A DNA stretch of 64,000 bases from Rosistilla carotiformis (GTDB taxonomy: Bacteria > Planctomycetota > Planctomycetia > Pirellulales > Pirellulaceae): positions 2,046,001-2,110,000 of the forward strand of contig NZ_CP036348.1 of the NCBI RefSeq assembly GCF_007753095.1. The letters run 5' to 3'. The notes beneath the pieces are model-generated. The model was not told the DNA's origin. It saw only the letters and a program-made list of their open reading frames with translations, and made no database searches. Shown piece by piece: positions 39,716 through 49,304 of this stretch. The translations under genes and the position numbers were made by a program. Numbering within the stretch: position 1 is the stretch's first letter; the number at the start of each line of letters is the position of its first letter.

Positions 39716-40942
39716 TTACAGCGTGATTTCGATTTCTTTGACGGCGATCGCGTTTTCGACGATCGTCATGTGCGTCGCGTTTGACGTCATATCAGGTTGT
39801 GGCCAATCGGGACCGACCAGCGATACAGTTCGCTTCCAACCGCCAGTGAAACTTGTCGAAGGAGATGGCTCGGATACGTTATTGACTTCATACCAAACGT
39901 GTACGGCTGGTAGAGATGGATTGAAATTGCGTTGCGACAACATTACCCACTGTCCCGCCTTGATCGAATCGTTCATGTCGGTCGATGCTTCGACCGTAAC
40001 CGATCCGCCCAGACCTCCAACAAAGCCGATTGCTCCGGTTATCAACGCAAGTCGTTCGTTGGTCGCGTTCGATTCGGCATCTGCACTGACTGCGTAATTC
40101 AGCGGCGATGTAGAGGTCAGCGGGTTGCTTGGATGGGGAACAAACACACGGTCGCGAATGATCACCACCGACAACTTCATCGCACCGGCGGCAATCACGG
40201 AATTCGATGGCGTCACCGTTGCAATCCATGAATAGTGCCCCTCGGCCAGCCGTCGCACTGCGATGTTCGACGCAGCACCAACCTGAGATGTGTACGCGAT
40301 TTGTTGTGGGTAGAGAGTTGGATCGTCAGGAAATTCCATTGAGAGCGAGTCGTCGTTCTGAAACACGCTTTGGATCGCGCCGCCAATTCGCCGCGAAAGT
40401 GCTGGGCTGCCTGTGATGATCTCGGGAAAAACTCTCCATAACCGGGGGAACTGATTTGGATCGCCCGTTGGCATCGCTGTAGCGTTGGGCGAAACGGCTG
40501 GCGAGTAATCGGAATCGTAGTACGGAAACACGCCCGCGTGGAAACCGTTGACACTCCCGCTGGTATCGCGATAGGAGAGTGCATGGTTCAAAAACCATGG
40601 GTCGATACAAAACGATGGTGTGGTCCCAACCTGAAAACCGGCTGCGGGGAAATTTCCGGGCTCCCGCCGCGGCCGATTGCGCAAATAATCGGAACCTAGC
40701 CCCGGAGTTTCATCGTTTACAAAAACCAAATCTTTGGGTTCGAGGAACTTCGACGAATTGATCAATGCAACAGCATGCGATGCATAGACCGTGCCGATAT
40801 CGTTCTCGAGCGTTTGACGAGCGTAGTTCGCAGCGACGGGGATTACCGAAGCGATTCCCAACAAGCCAATCAACATGACTCCCATTGCGAACATCACTTC
40901 GATCAGCGTAATGCCGTTGCGTTTCTGAGTGGATTTTGACAT
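39716..40942 (-). CDS. Prepilin-type protein, GspI/PilV-like
   Basis: A 408-residue minor pseudopilin candidate. The leader MSKSTQKRNGITLIEVMFAM would be cut after Gly10, leaving Ile1 and Glu5, and is followed by a helix ending near residue 33 and the region ARQTLENDIGTVYASHAVAL. The I-T-L-I-E-V start resembles the GspI/PilV class. The C-terminal part is large, low in charge and of unknown function. It starts 15 bases after the GspH-like gene and is followed by the GspK-like gene after 59 bases. Confidence 0.82.
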   Translation of the reverse strand: MSKSTQKRNGITLIEVMFAMGVMLIGLLGIASVIPVAANYARQTLENDIGTVYASHAVALINSSKFLEPKDLVFVNDETPGLGSDYLRNRPRREPGNFPAAGFQVGTTPSFCIDPWFLNHALSYRDTSGSVNGFHAGVFPYYDSDYSPAVSPNATAMPTGDPNQFPRLWRVFPEIITGSPALSRRIGGAIQSVFQNDDSLSMEFPDDPTLYPQQIAYTSQVGAASNIAVRRLAEGHYSWIATVTPSNSVIAAGAMKLSVVIIRDRVFVPHPSNPLTSTSPLNYAVSADAESNATNERLALITGAIGFVGGLGGSVTVEASTDMNDSIKAGQWVMLSQRNFNPSLPAVHVWYEVNNVSEPSPSTSFTGGWKRTVSLVGPDWPQPDMTSNATHMTIVENAIAVKEIEITL

Positions 40943-40957
40943 AGGGCTTATCCGTGA

Positions 40958-42232
40958 TTAGATCTTTTCTCGCGACACGTGCATCAGGGCTGAAATGCCG
41001 TTGTGCATTTCAGCTGGCGTTTTTTCAGCTGCCTGCAGGCCGCTGTCTCGCACGCTGGCGATCGGATTAGGAGTCTGAGTGGTCACTTCTCCAGAAACAC
41101 CATTGATGACAACCCAGACCGATTGCAGGTCAAAGGCTGTGGCTTGTTCCTTGGAACTAAGCGACATCGGGTCGGCGACGTCGGTTAACCCTTCTCGCCC
41201 GACCATCAGGTAGATATCGGAGTTCACCAAGTGATGCTGCATTCGGATAGCTTTCGAGCCTGGAGCCCCATATAACTCGCCATAGATGACCGAATAAACC
41301 GTTCCGTTAGGAGCAAACAGAATGTAGATGTCGCCGTACGGATAAGTCCGAGCGGACGCCACTACCGGAGAAGTCCCCGCCGTGTCGTACGCTGCAGTCG
41401 ATGTTGCACCGCGAGTGAGATCGTATCGATGCTCGATTTCCATCGGTGAAAACTGGCATGCCGACAGACGTTGATGACTCCCAAACGCTGTGCCGTAATC
41501 TTTCACCGAGGCATCGCCGCGACGATATCCCGAAAAGGTGAGGTCGATCATCGTCCCGGTCTGCAAGTACAACGGCAACGATGCGGTCTCGCGAAATCGA
41601 GAGATCGAATAACCTCGTGTTGCACTGCTGCCAGCACCCACCGCTACATCGGAGACGACCGATGGATCGACAGGTACGACTTGAAGACTGACGAGGTTGG
41701 CCGGTGTCGATGAATCATATGTCACTTGACGGATTTGAAAGTTGACGTCGGAGTCGTCGAACTGAATCGTATCGCCAACGACAACAAAACCAGGAGGCGG
41801 CGTTCGAATGACGTCGTTACCGTAGACCGGATCCGTCCCATCGGTATTGGGGAACTGCACGATCCGAATCGAGGCATCATAAGTACCCGGAGGCGTAATA
41901 AGTGCAAAGGCATCGGATTCGTCGCCCGAGTAAGACGATGCCAACCGACAGTATCGCAACTCGATACTGCGGGCACTTTCGAATCCGCTGATCCCCGATC
42001 GCTTGATCACGACTCCGTAGGGCTTGCCGGTGTTCACGGCACGCGCTCGCGCGGTGTCGAGATAAGAACGAACCAGCGACGCGGTGCGGGTTGCTTTCTG
42101 ATCGCGAAGCTGGTCGCGGACCGTCGGCAAAGCGATCGCTGTCACCAAGGTGATGATCGACACAACGATCAACAGCTCGACCAGCGTAAAGCCGATTCGG
42201 AAATTTCGTCTTTGTTGTTGCATCTGAGACAT
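40958..42232 (-). CDS. Prepilin-type protein, GspH/FimT-like
   Basis: A 424-residue minor pseudopilin candidate. Its leader ends RRNFRIG and the mature protein would begin FTLVELLIVVSII with Glu5. The following RDQLRDQKATRTASLVRSYL and DTARARAVNTGKPYGVVI resemble the start of the GspH/FimT domain, in which residues after the helix fold into a beta domain. It is about twice the usual length. The stop of the preceding GspG-like gene lies 3 bases upstream of its start codon. Confidence 0.82.
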   Translation of the reverse strand: MSQMQQQRRNFRIGFTLVELLIVVSIITLVTAIALPTVRDQLRDQKATRTASLVRSYLDTARARAVNTGKPYGVVIKRSGISGFESARSIELRYCRLASSYSGDESDAFALITPPGTYDASIRIVQFPNTDGTDPVYGNDVIRTPPPGFVVVGDTIQFDDSDVNFQIRQVTYDSSTPANLVSLQVVPVDPSVVSDVAVGAGSSATRGYSISRFRETASLPLYLQTGTMIDLTFSGYRRGDASVKDYGTAFGSHQRLSACQFSPMEIEHRYDLTRGATSTAAYDTAGTSPVVASARTYPYGDIYILFAPNGTVYSVIYGELYGAPGSKAIRMQHHLVNSDIYLMVGREGLTDVADPMSLSSKEQATAFDLQSVWVVINGVSGEVTTQTPNPIASVRDSGLQAAEKTPAEMHNGISALMHVSREKI

Positions 42233-42235
42233 CGC

Positions 42236-43378
42236 CTAAAGCTCCGAACTGATGATGTTGTCAACCGCAGCGTCGTATCCGTCGCCATCCAGATCCGCCC
42301 TTGAACCAACGCCCTCGAAACCACCCTTCGTGTAATCGTTGTCCGCGTCCGCTAAATCTGTGTTGACGTAATAAGGATCAATCTCGTTCAGGCCACCAAA
42401 AACGATGCGAAACTGTGCGCCGACATAACTAATTTCCACTGTAGAATTAGGGTCTGTTCCGTTAAGGAAACGGGTGTCGAACTCACCATCAGGTCCTGCC
42501 GACACGACTAGTGGTTGAAGATTAAACGGATCGGGAAAGCTAGTGTCACGATAACGCAAGCTTCCATTGAGCAAATCGAAACCGTCTGGACCAAAGTCTG
42601 TGACGGGATCGGTCTCACTGATGCCAACCCAATAACCAGCTGGCCAACGCGCCCAGGCGATTGGAGTCCCCCAAGGGTCGACGATCTCGGGCATGCTGTC
42701 GCCATCGGTATCGGCGATCTCCGAGGGACGAAACGCATCGAGCGCAGGGCGACCGGCAAAGTTCATCGCCGAAAGGATCAGATACAAACACTCAGCCGAC
42801 TGATGTTCGCGAGTCCACAGGTCATCATCGGTAGTCGATGGCGGCAAAGGGTCCATCCCCCCCGGAAAAACATCGGCATAGACCGCCGACGCGGGAAGTT
42901 TCCCCAACGCGACGTACGTCTGTACGACTCGTTCTCGGTAGATATCGAACAAGGGGACTGTTACTGAATCTGCTGTTGCGGCTGCATAGGTTCCCGGGGC
43001 CGTCCGAACGGCGGTTACCCAGGTTTGGGCTGGACTTGCCAAGTCGGTTATCCGGTCAGGCATCTCAATACGCATGCGATCGCGTAACAATGCTAAACGG
43101 ACGCGTGCTCTCTCCCTAGATGCTTGTCTTTGCTTCGTGCCACCAATGGATACAGGCATTTGCATGACCATGTAGTCATCCCAGCGATGCAACAGAATCT
43201 CGCGAATCTTGGCGACTTGCAATTTCGCGCGGGCACGTCGGGCGTCGCCTTGAGCACTGCTAAGTGCCATGCCAATCATCGTCGCCATAATCCCAAGCAG
43301 CGAGATGGCGACCAATAACTCAACAAGTGTAAAACCACGTCGTGGCCGGATATTGGAGATTTGTTGGCGAACTATCAT
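42236..43378 (-). CDS. Prepilin-type protein, GspG-like
   Basis: A 380-residue pilin-like protein. I start at the ATG at 43378 because that places a 15-residue leader (ending RPRRG) before FTLVELLVAISLLGIM; the longer frame would put 36 unlikely residues in front. The helix is followed by SSAQGDARRARAKLQVAKIR, a typical alpha1-C region. A DTDGDSMPEIVDPWG segment in the second half resembles the calcium loop and 'DPWG' motif of GspG major pseudopilins, and ADLDGDGYDA lies at the end. It begins 4 bases after the stop of the previous gene. Confidence 0.82.
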   Translation of the reverse strand: MIVRQQISNIRPRRGFTLVELLVAISLLGIMATMIGMALSSAQGDARRARAKLQVAKIREILLHRWDDYMVMQMPVSIGGTKQRQASRERARVRLALLRDRMRIEMPDRITDLASPAQTWVTAVRTAPGTYAAATADSVTVPLFDIYRERVVQTYVALGKLPASAVYADVFPGGMDPLPPSTTDDDLWTREHQSAECLYLILSAMNFAGRPALDAFRPSEIADTDGDSMPEIVDPWGTPIAWARWPAGYWVGISETDPVTDFGPDGFDLLNGSLRYRDTSFPDPFNLQPLVVSAGPDGEFDTRFLNGTDPNSTVEISYVGAQFRIVFGGLNEIDPYYVNTDLADADNDYTKGGFEGVGSRADLDGDGYDAAVDNIISSEL

Positions 43379-43382
43379 GGGA

Positions 43383-44528
43383 CTACTCCAGATCCGATTC
43401 GAGGGTCGTCGATGAGAAGTTCGTGACGTTGTCTTCCTGGAAATTGGTTGGGTCGGGTGTGTAGAGGTAGTTGCCAACACCAGCAACCAATCCGGAATTC
43501 AAATTGAACCCGGTACCGGCAGGGAAGATATAAGCCATCGCTGGTGCGCTCGGGTCACCACCGTAGTGTTCGTCCTGCCCACCACTGACGATCTGGAAGC
43601 TGTCTCGATTGACAAAAAACAGTCCATCGTCAGGAATTGAACTCGTCGTGCCGGTGTTCACCAGCAGTGACTTGTAGGGCTTAGCAACACCCACGGAGCC
43701 TGCCGTAGGCTGGTAGACGTTTACAGCACGCGACGTTGTACCAAGACTGTATGTTCGCGAATCGAAGTAGACGAAAGGCAAAGAGGTTTCGTCATTCCTG
43801 CGGCGATAGACGGGGAAAAGGTCGGCGGTCACACCCGACGGAGCGGCCGGCGTGGCGTTGGGTGCAACCGTTGCACCCAGTGCCGCCGTGGAAGTATTCC
43901 AATAGAGCCCTTCGTCGGTCGAATAACCGAACACACCGTTCAGTCCCATCGTTAGGCGAACCTCGTCAAACTCGAACAGTCGGTTGTCTCGCGATGTGTT
44001 GTAGTGATAGGAATCCAAGTCGTCGACGTTGCCGGTCCCAACATAAACAAACGGACCGCCGCTTCCAGAAAAAGGAAACCGTGGATCGCTACTGAAACCG
44101 CCCAATGCAAACACCAGTGCTTCGGCACGATCGATGCCGTTGATCTGGAATGTCGTGGAATCGGTTGGATCGACAAAACACGCTTGGGATAGTAACCCCA
44201 TGTCCTTAGCTGAGATCTTAGGAAAGGCGGTTCGATAGTGTCGCTGCACGACGGCCCAATCGGAGAAATCGGGAGGATAGTCGCCGTACTTGTCTCGATA
44301 GGCCTCCAATGCGAGCTCAACGTTCGTCAGTTCCACTTTCAACGCGCTGTCAATCATCCGGCTTCGCGCCGACACGACGCCGGCGGTCACCAAGCTCGCC
44401 AAAATGCCGATGATGATGATGACCACCAACAGCTCGATCAACGTGAACGCTGTGCGGGGGGGCTTGGTTCTGGGGCGGAGGGGATGGGACATGCGTTTTA
44501 CCTGTGCCTGTGCCTGTTGCGTTTGCAT
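43383..44528 (-). CDS. Prepilin-type protein, GspG-like, with Ala at the cleavage site
   Basis: A 381-residue pilin-like protein. The ATG at 44528 is chosen because GAGGAAA lies 8 bases before it; an internal ATG at 44492 would give a shorter leader. The cleavage region reads PPRTA then FTLIELLVVIIIIGILASLV, so the residue before the cut is Ala, not the usual Gly. Glu5 is present. LTNVELALEAYRDKYGDYPP is the classic region after the pilin helix, including the 'YP' seen in GspG. It heads the run of prepilin genes and is separated from pilC by ~350 bases. Confidence 0.82.
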   Translation of the reverse strand: MQTQQAQAQVKRMSHPLRPRTKPPRTAFTLIELLVVIIIIGILASLVTAGVVSARSRMIDSALKVELTNVELALEAYRDKYGDYPPDFSDWAVVQRHYRTAFPKISAKDMGLLSQACFVDPTDSTTFQINGIDRAEALVFALGGFSSDPRFPFSGSGGPFVYVGTGNVDDLDSYHYNTSRDNRLFEFDEVRLTMGLNGVFGYSTDEGLYWNTSTAALGATVAPNATPAAPSGVTADLFPVYRRRNDETSLPFVYFDSRTYSLGTTSRAVNVYQPTAGSVGVAKPYKSLLVNTGTTSSIPDDGLFFVNRDSFQIVSGGQDEHYGGDPSAPAMAYIFPAGTGFNLNSGLVAGVGNYLYTPDPTNFQEDNVTNFSSTTLESDLE

Positions 44529-44789
44529 CACTGGGTTTCCTCGTTCGGCCTCCGGGACGGTCCGTCGTTGGCAAGCTGCGGTTGGGGCCATCGATTAGGT
44601 CCACAGCTTGTGTCCAAGTCCACCAACGGTCGCGCTTTCGCTCGCTCGCCGATGCCTTAAACCGTTCTCTGTTTCTTTGACTTCACTTCCACGGGGCCCT
44701 CCCGCCTGCCGGCGATCAGCCCCGTCGCCCCTCCCGCGTCGGTTCAATCAACAGCGGTTCGCGGCGGCTTGGAATTTGCAACTTTTGGG

Positions 44790-44862
44790 TAAGCCTCCGA
44801 CGGGGCCGGAGGGCTACCTTGATTTCGTTTGTCCTAGGCGCCCCCGACGGAGTCGGAGGGCT
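44790..44862. repeat. Pair of related CCTCCGAC hairpins
   Basis: Two short imperfect hairpins of related sequence, cctccgacggggccggagg (44795-44813) and cccccgacggagtcggaggg (44841-44860), lie between pilC and the first prepilin gene. Neither has a T-tract in the minus-strand direction, so they do not look like a standard terminator. They probably belong to a dispersed repeat family. Confidence 0.5.
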
Positions 44863-44882
44863 CGGTTTTCTCTTCGTTCGAC

Positions 44883-46322
44883 TTAGCCCAGGCTGCTGAT
44901 CAGCGAGACGAGGGGCATAAACAGGCTGACGACGATAAAGCCGACCACCAGGCCGAGGAACACGATCAACAACGGTTCCATCAACGCCATCATGCCGTCG
45001 GTCATTACGCGGACTTCTTCGTCGTAGGTATCGGCAACTTTGTAGAGCATCGTGTCCAGTTCGCCCGTCTCTTCACCCACGTCGACCATGTTGACCACCA
45101 GGTCGTCGACGACGCGCTCTTTCATCTTCATCAGGTACCACAAGACGGCGAACGTACATCCGCCGGCTGTGCCGCCAAACGCGATGCTTCGCAGCGTCTG
45201 GACCATCTCGGGGTTTTCACCCAGCTTGGTGTAGTTGGCGGTCAACGCGACCGACATCAACATGATCCCTGGAAACGCGCCCAAAAACGCCCAGAAGAAG
45301 GCAGCCATCGGGTGGAAACCAGGGGTGCTGTTTTCGGCCAGCGGTTTGCTGATCACTTCGCCCTGTCGGATCGATTCGGTGACTTTGGCAAACAGCCGCT
45401 CAAACATCGCGTTGCCGGAGGTCTCGCGGGTGATGTTGAGCGCCTCGAGAATCGGCACGCCGCTGGAGACCAACGTTCCCAGCGTTCGCGTCGTCCGGGC
45501 CAAAATGTTCTTTTCCAACAGGCCGCCGAAGATCGGGGCTTTGATGATGAACATGTCAAAGCCCATCCGCCCCTGTTTAAACTTGCGTATCAATTTCACG
45601 ATGATGAACATACAGATCGGGATCACAACGATCAGGAACCCGTACCGCACGATGTAGTTCGACAGCGCGATCAACAACAGCGTCGGCGCGGGCAGCTCCA
45701 GATCAAACTCTTCGAACATCTGTTCGAACGTCGGCACGATCTTGATCATGATGAAGGTCACGATCGCACAAGCGACGAAGACGACGACGCAGGGATAGAT
45801 CAACGCACCTTTGACTTTTCGTTTCAGCGATTCAGCCCGTTCCATAAAGTCGGCCAACCGCTGCAGGATCGTCTCCAACGCACCACCGGCCTCACCCGCT
45901 TTGATCATGTTGACGTACAAGCGGTTGAAGACCTTCGGACTCTTGGCCATCGCTTCGCTCATCGTCGAACCGCTCTCGATCTCTTCGCAGGTATCCAGCA
46001 GGGCGTTCTTCAGTTTGCCCGGCTTGGCGTTCGCTTCAAGGATCTTCAGACTGCGCAGGATCGGCAGCCCCGAATCCTGCAGGATCGACAACTGCCGCGT
46101 GAACATCGCGATATGTTTGGTCTTGGCGCCACCAAAGCCGCCTCCCCCGCGACGCTTCTTCTTCGCGGCGGCTTTGGCCGCTTGCTTCTTGACGGAGATC
46201 TTCGTGACGAAGTATCCCATCTGGCGAATGGTGGTTTGCGCCTCTTCTTCGTTCTGCGCATCGATCTCGTCCCGGATCTCTTGCCCGGTGGCGTCCATCG
46301 CTTCAAATAGATAGATAGGCAT
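44883..46322 (-). CDS. pilC: Type IV pilus / type II secretion inner-membrane platform protein
   Basis: GspF/PilC-family polytopic membrane protein that connects the cytoplasmic ATPase to the (pseudo)pilus. The 479-residue product begins MPIYLFEAMDATGQEI. A basic linker rich in Lys, Ala and Gly follows (residues ~47-68), then two GspF domains: first FTRQLSILQDSGLPILRSLK (residues ~75-94) with MIKAGEAGGALETIL, second RTLGTLVSSGVPILEALNIT with VDVGEETGELDTML. Three hydrophobic segments lie near residues 175-195, 220-245 and 445-475. It lies about 100 bases after the pilB gene. The name could equally be gspF. Confidence 0.94.
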   Translation of the reverse strand: MPIYLFEAMDATGQEIRDEIDAQNEEEAQTTIRQMGYFVTKISVKKQAAKAAAKKKRRGGGGFGGAKTKHIAMFTRQLSILQDSGLPILRSLKILEANAKPGKLKNALLDTCEEIESGSTMSEAMAKSPKVFNRLYVNMIKAGEAGGALETILQRLADFMERAESLKRKVKGALIYPCVVVFVACAIVTFIMIKIVPTFEQMFEEFDLELPAPTLLLIALSNYIVRYGFLIVVIPICMFIIVKLIRKFKQGRMGFDMFIIKAPIFGGLLEKNILARTTRTLGTLVSSGVPILEALNITRETSGNAMFERLFAKVTESIRQGEVISKPLAENSTPGFHPMAAFFWAFLGAFPGIMLMSVALTANYTKLGENPEMVQTLRSIAFGGTAGGCTFAVLWYLMKMKERVVDDLVVNMVDVGEETGELDTMLYKVADTYDEEVRVMTDGMMALMEPLLIVFLGLVVGFIVVSLFMPLVSLISSLG

Positions 46323-46423
46323 AGGGGAGGTCTATAGTTTGAAGGGTGAAGTAATTGGGTTTCGGGTGGCGTGCTATGGAAATGCCTGGCGTCGTAGGCC
46401 GCTGGCGGTGGTGTTGCGACCGG

Positions 46424-48136
46424 TCAGTGGTCGACGGTTTCGCGAACGACTTCTTCCAGCGACGTGACCCCTTTGTAGGCCAGCCCCATGCCGAAGGCGC
46501 GGAGCGTGGTCATGCCGTTGGATTCGGCGACGTCGCGAATCTCGTCGGTCGATGCGTTGGCCATCACCATCTCGCGGATCGTATCGTTCATGATCATCAA
46601 TTCGAACAGCCCCACCCGGCCCTTGTAGCCGGTGTTGTTACATTTATCGCAGCCGCTGCCGCGGTAGAATTTGTGTTCGGCGACGTCTTGAGCCGACATC
46701 CCGATCTCGGCCAACAGGTCCAGCGACGCCGGCGCTTCTTCGCGACACTGGGTGCAGATCCGGCGAACCAACCGCTGCGCCAAGATCGCTTCCACCGTGG
46801 CGGTTAACAGGAACGTCGGCACGCCCATGTCTTTCATACGGGTGATCGTGCTGGGGGAATCGTTGGTGTGCAGGGTGCTGAAGACCAAGTGACCTGTCAG
46901 TGCCGCTTGCACGGCGATCTCAGCCGTCTCCAGATCGCGAATCTCACCGACCAGGATCCGGTCGGGATCCTGCCGTAGGATCGCCCGCAGACAACTGGCA
47001 AACGTGACTCCCGATCCAACGTCGATCGGGATCTGGATGATTCCATCGATGTCGTATTCCACCGGATCTTCGGTCGTGATGCATTTTTCGTCGATCGTGT
47101 TCAGTTCGGACAGGGCCGAATAGAGCGTCGTCGTCTTGCCGCTACCCGTCGGTCCGGTGACCAAGATGATGCCGTTGGGTTTTTCGATCGCTTTGCGAAA
47201 CGGCACCATCACGGTGTCGTCCATGCCGACATTTTCGAGACTCAACGAAACGACCGAGCGGTCGAGGATCCGCATAACCGTCGATTCGCCAAACATCGTT
47301 GGCATCACGCTGACGCGAAGGTCGACCGGGTGGCCACCGACCATCAATTCGATCCGGCCGTCTTGCGGCATCCGGCGTTCGGCGATGTCCAGGTTCGCCA
47401 TCACTTTGATCCGCGTGGTGATCGCGAAAGCCAAGTGGCGCGGCGGTGGGACCATTTCGTAAAGGACCCCTTCGGCTTTGATCCGGATGCGGAATTCATC
47501 TTCGAAGGGTTCAAAGTGGATGTCGCTGGCGTGGTCTTTGATCGCCAACAGCAGGACCATGTTCAGCAGCTTGCGGACCGGCGCCGAGTCGGCCAACGCT
47601 TCGGCATCGGTAATGTTGAACTTGTCGGACTCCAGCGCCGAGATCGCCGCCTTCAAGTCGTCGTCGTCCTCGAGCGCCGCGATCACCTTTTCGACGCTTT
47701 CGGATTCGCTGTCGAAGTACCGCGTCATCGCGGTCATGATGTCCCGTTCGGTCGAGACGGCCATCCGGATGTCGTACCCCAGGAAGGTTCGCAGTTCATC
47801 CTGAATCGAAAGGTTTTGCGGATCGCAGGTGGCGACGGTCAGCGTGCTGCCGTCGAATTTGACGGGGATCACGCGGTACAGCTGGGCCATCGTCTCGGTG
47901 ACCATCGCCAGCACTTCCGGCGGCAGTTCGACATCCTGCAGCTGAACCGTCTGCATGTTCATCTGCTCGGCCAAGCCCTGGGCCACCTGTTCGTCGGTGA
48001 CCAGTCCCATGTCTTCCGCGATCCGCCCTAACAACGCGCCCGGTTGCTGTTGCTGCTCCTCCAGCACCACCTCCAACTGTTCGTCGGTGAGGAAGCCAAG
48101 GTCGACGAGGATCTGTCCGATTTTTCGTGTAGCCAC
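46424..48136 (-). CDS. pilB: Type IV pilus / type II secretion assembly ATPase (PilB/GspE), first copy
   Basis: Hexameric cytoplasmic ATPase powering (pseudo)pilus extension. The 570-residue protein has an MshEN N-terminal domain (KIGQILVDLGFLTDEQLEVV), then the ATPase core: Walker A GPTGSGKTTT near residue 329, Asp box TEDPVEYDIDGIIQIPID, Walker B LRQDPDRILVGEIRD, His box TGHLVFSTLHTNDSPSTITR. A four-cysteine zinc motif lies in CTQCREEAP...CDKCNNTGY. These mark extension (PilB/GspE) ATPases rather than PilT. It lies 61 bases after pilT and just before pilC. Confidence 0.95.
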   Translation of the reverse strand: MATRKIGQILVDLGFLTDEQLEVVLEEQQQQPGALLGRIAEDMGLVTDEQVAQGLAEQMNMQTVQLQDVELPPEVLAMVTETMAQLYRVIPVKFDGSTLTVATCDPQNLSIQDELRTFLGYDIRMAVSTERDIMTAMTRYFDSESESVEKVIAALEDDDDLKAAISALESDKFNITDAEALADSAPVRKLLNMVLLLAIKDHASDIHFEPFEDEFRIRIKAEGVLYEMVPPPRHLAFAITTRIKVMANLDIAERRMPQDGRIELMVGGHPVDLRVSVMPTMFGESTVMRILDRSVVSLSLENVGMDDTVMVPFRKAIEKPNGIILVTGPTGSGKTTTLYSALSELNTIDEKCITTEDPVEYDIDGIIQIPIDVGSGVTFASCLRAILRQDPDRILVGEIRDLETAEIAVQAALTGHLVFSTLHTNDSPSTITRMKDMGVPTFLLTATVEAILAQRLVRRICTQCREEAPASLDLLAEIGMSAQDVAEHKFYRGSGCDKCNNTGYKGRVGLFELMIMNDTIREMVMANASTDEIRDVAESNGMTTLRAFGMGLAYKGVTSLEEVVRETVDH

Positions 48137-48197
48137 AGGTCTTCGGCTTGAGGTTCGAGGAATGAAAAGGGAACTTGTTTATTCGTTTGCTCGTGTG

Positions 48198-49304
48198 TTA
48201 TTCAGGCGAGGACTCGCCGTCTTCGCCGCCGCCTTCGCGCCGGGCTTCGACGATCCGCTTGGCCAAGTCGTCCGGACGGTGCGATTTGCCGAGCACGTCT
48301 TCGACGGTGACCAGCCCACCGGCCCACAGGTTGTAAAGCGCGTCGTCCATCAACTGCATGCCAAACTTGGCACCGGTTTGGATCGCCGAATTGATCCGGA
48401 AGGTTTTGTTCTCGCGGATCAGGTTGGCGATACCTGGGGTGACGATCAATGTCTCGTAAGCAGCACAACGGCCGCCGCCGATTTTCGGCAACAGCGTCTG
48501 GGCGACCACACCGATCAGCGACGAAGCCAATTGGGTGCGGACCTGGTCCTGCAAGTTACCTGGAAAAGCGTCGATGATCCGGTTGACGGTTCCCTGAGCA
48601 CTGTTGGTGTGCAGGGTGCCAAACACGATGTGACCGGTTTCGGCGGCACTGATCGCCGCTTCGATCGTCTCCAGATCGCGAAGCTCGCCGACCAGGATCA
48701 CGTCGGGATCCTGCCGCAATGCGCGGCGGATCGCTTCGGAGAAACTGGGCACGTCGACGCCGACTTCGCGTTGATTGATCGTGCTTTCAATATGTTCGTG
48801 GTAGAACTCGATCGGATCTTCAATCGTGATGATGTGATGATCGACGGTCTCGTTCAGGTAATTGATCAGACTGGCCAGTGTCGTACTCTTGCCGCTACCG
48901 GTCGGCCCGGTCACCAAGAACAGCCCGCGGGGGCGTTGCACCAGTTTGATGATCGCTTCGGAGAGCCCCAGTTGTTCGGGAGTCAATTTGTCGTTGGGGA
49001 TCTGCCGCAGCACCATCGAGATGAAGCCGCGCTGCTTGAAGACCGAGACGCGAAACCGCGCCATGTCGCCAAAAGCGAACCCAAAGTCGGTGCTACCGGT
49101 CTCCTGAAGCTCACGCTGACAGCGGTCCGGCGTGATACTTTTCATCAACGCCACAGTGTCTTCGGCCTCGAGCACCTTGGTCTCCAGTTTCCGCATCCGG
49201 CCATGCAGTCGAAAAACGGGAGGTTGGTTGACCACGATGTGGATGTCGCTGACACCTTGCTTTACCGCTGCCTGCAGCAGCTTATCAATCAGAACGGTTG
49301 CCAT
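48198..49304 (-). CDS. pilT: Twitching motility / pilus retraction ATPase PilT
   Basis: Retraction ATPase of type IV pili. The 368-residue product (typical PilT size) starts MATVLIDKLLQAAVKQGVSD from the ATG at 49304; the frame runs 21 codons further upstream but that stretch is not PilT-like. It has Walker A GPTGSGKSTT near residue 137, Asp box TIEDPIEFYHEHIESTINQR, Walker B LRQDPDVILVGELRD and His box TGHIVFGTLHTNSA, and lacks the zinc motif, which separates it from PilB. Presence of PilT points to a dynamic pilus, or at least a retractable pseudopilus, rather than a pure type II secretion system. Confidence 0.95.
   Translation of the reverse strand: MATVLIDKLLQAAVKQGVSDIHIVVNQPPVFRLHGRMRKLETKVLEAEDTVALMKSITPDRCQRELQETGSTDFGFAFGDMARFRVSVFKQRGFISMVLRQIPNDKLTPEQLGLSEAIIKLVQRPRGLFLVTGPTGSGKSTTLASLINYLNETVDHHIITIEDPIEFYHEHIESTINQREVGVDVPSFSEAIRRALRQDPDVILVGELRDLETIEAAISAAETGHIVFGTLHTNSAQGTVNRIIDAFPGNLQDQVRTQLASSLIGVVAQTLLPKIGGGRCAAYETLIVTPGIANLIRENKTFRINSAIQTGAKFGMQLMDDALYNLWAGGLVTVEDVLGKSHRPDDLAKRIVEARREGGGEDGESSPE

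Noticed and set aside
44883-46322. Naming the island a classical type II secretion system
   Set aside because: PilT is present and no secretin or GspC/L/M gene is seen, so a type IV pilus or related pseudopilus is at least as likely; the neutral label is kept.
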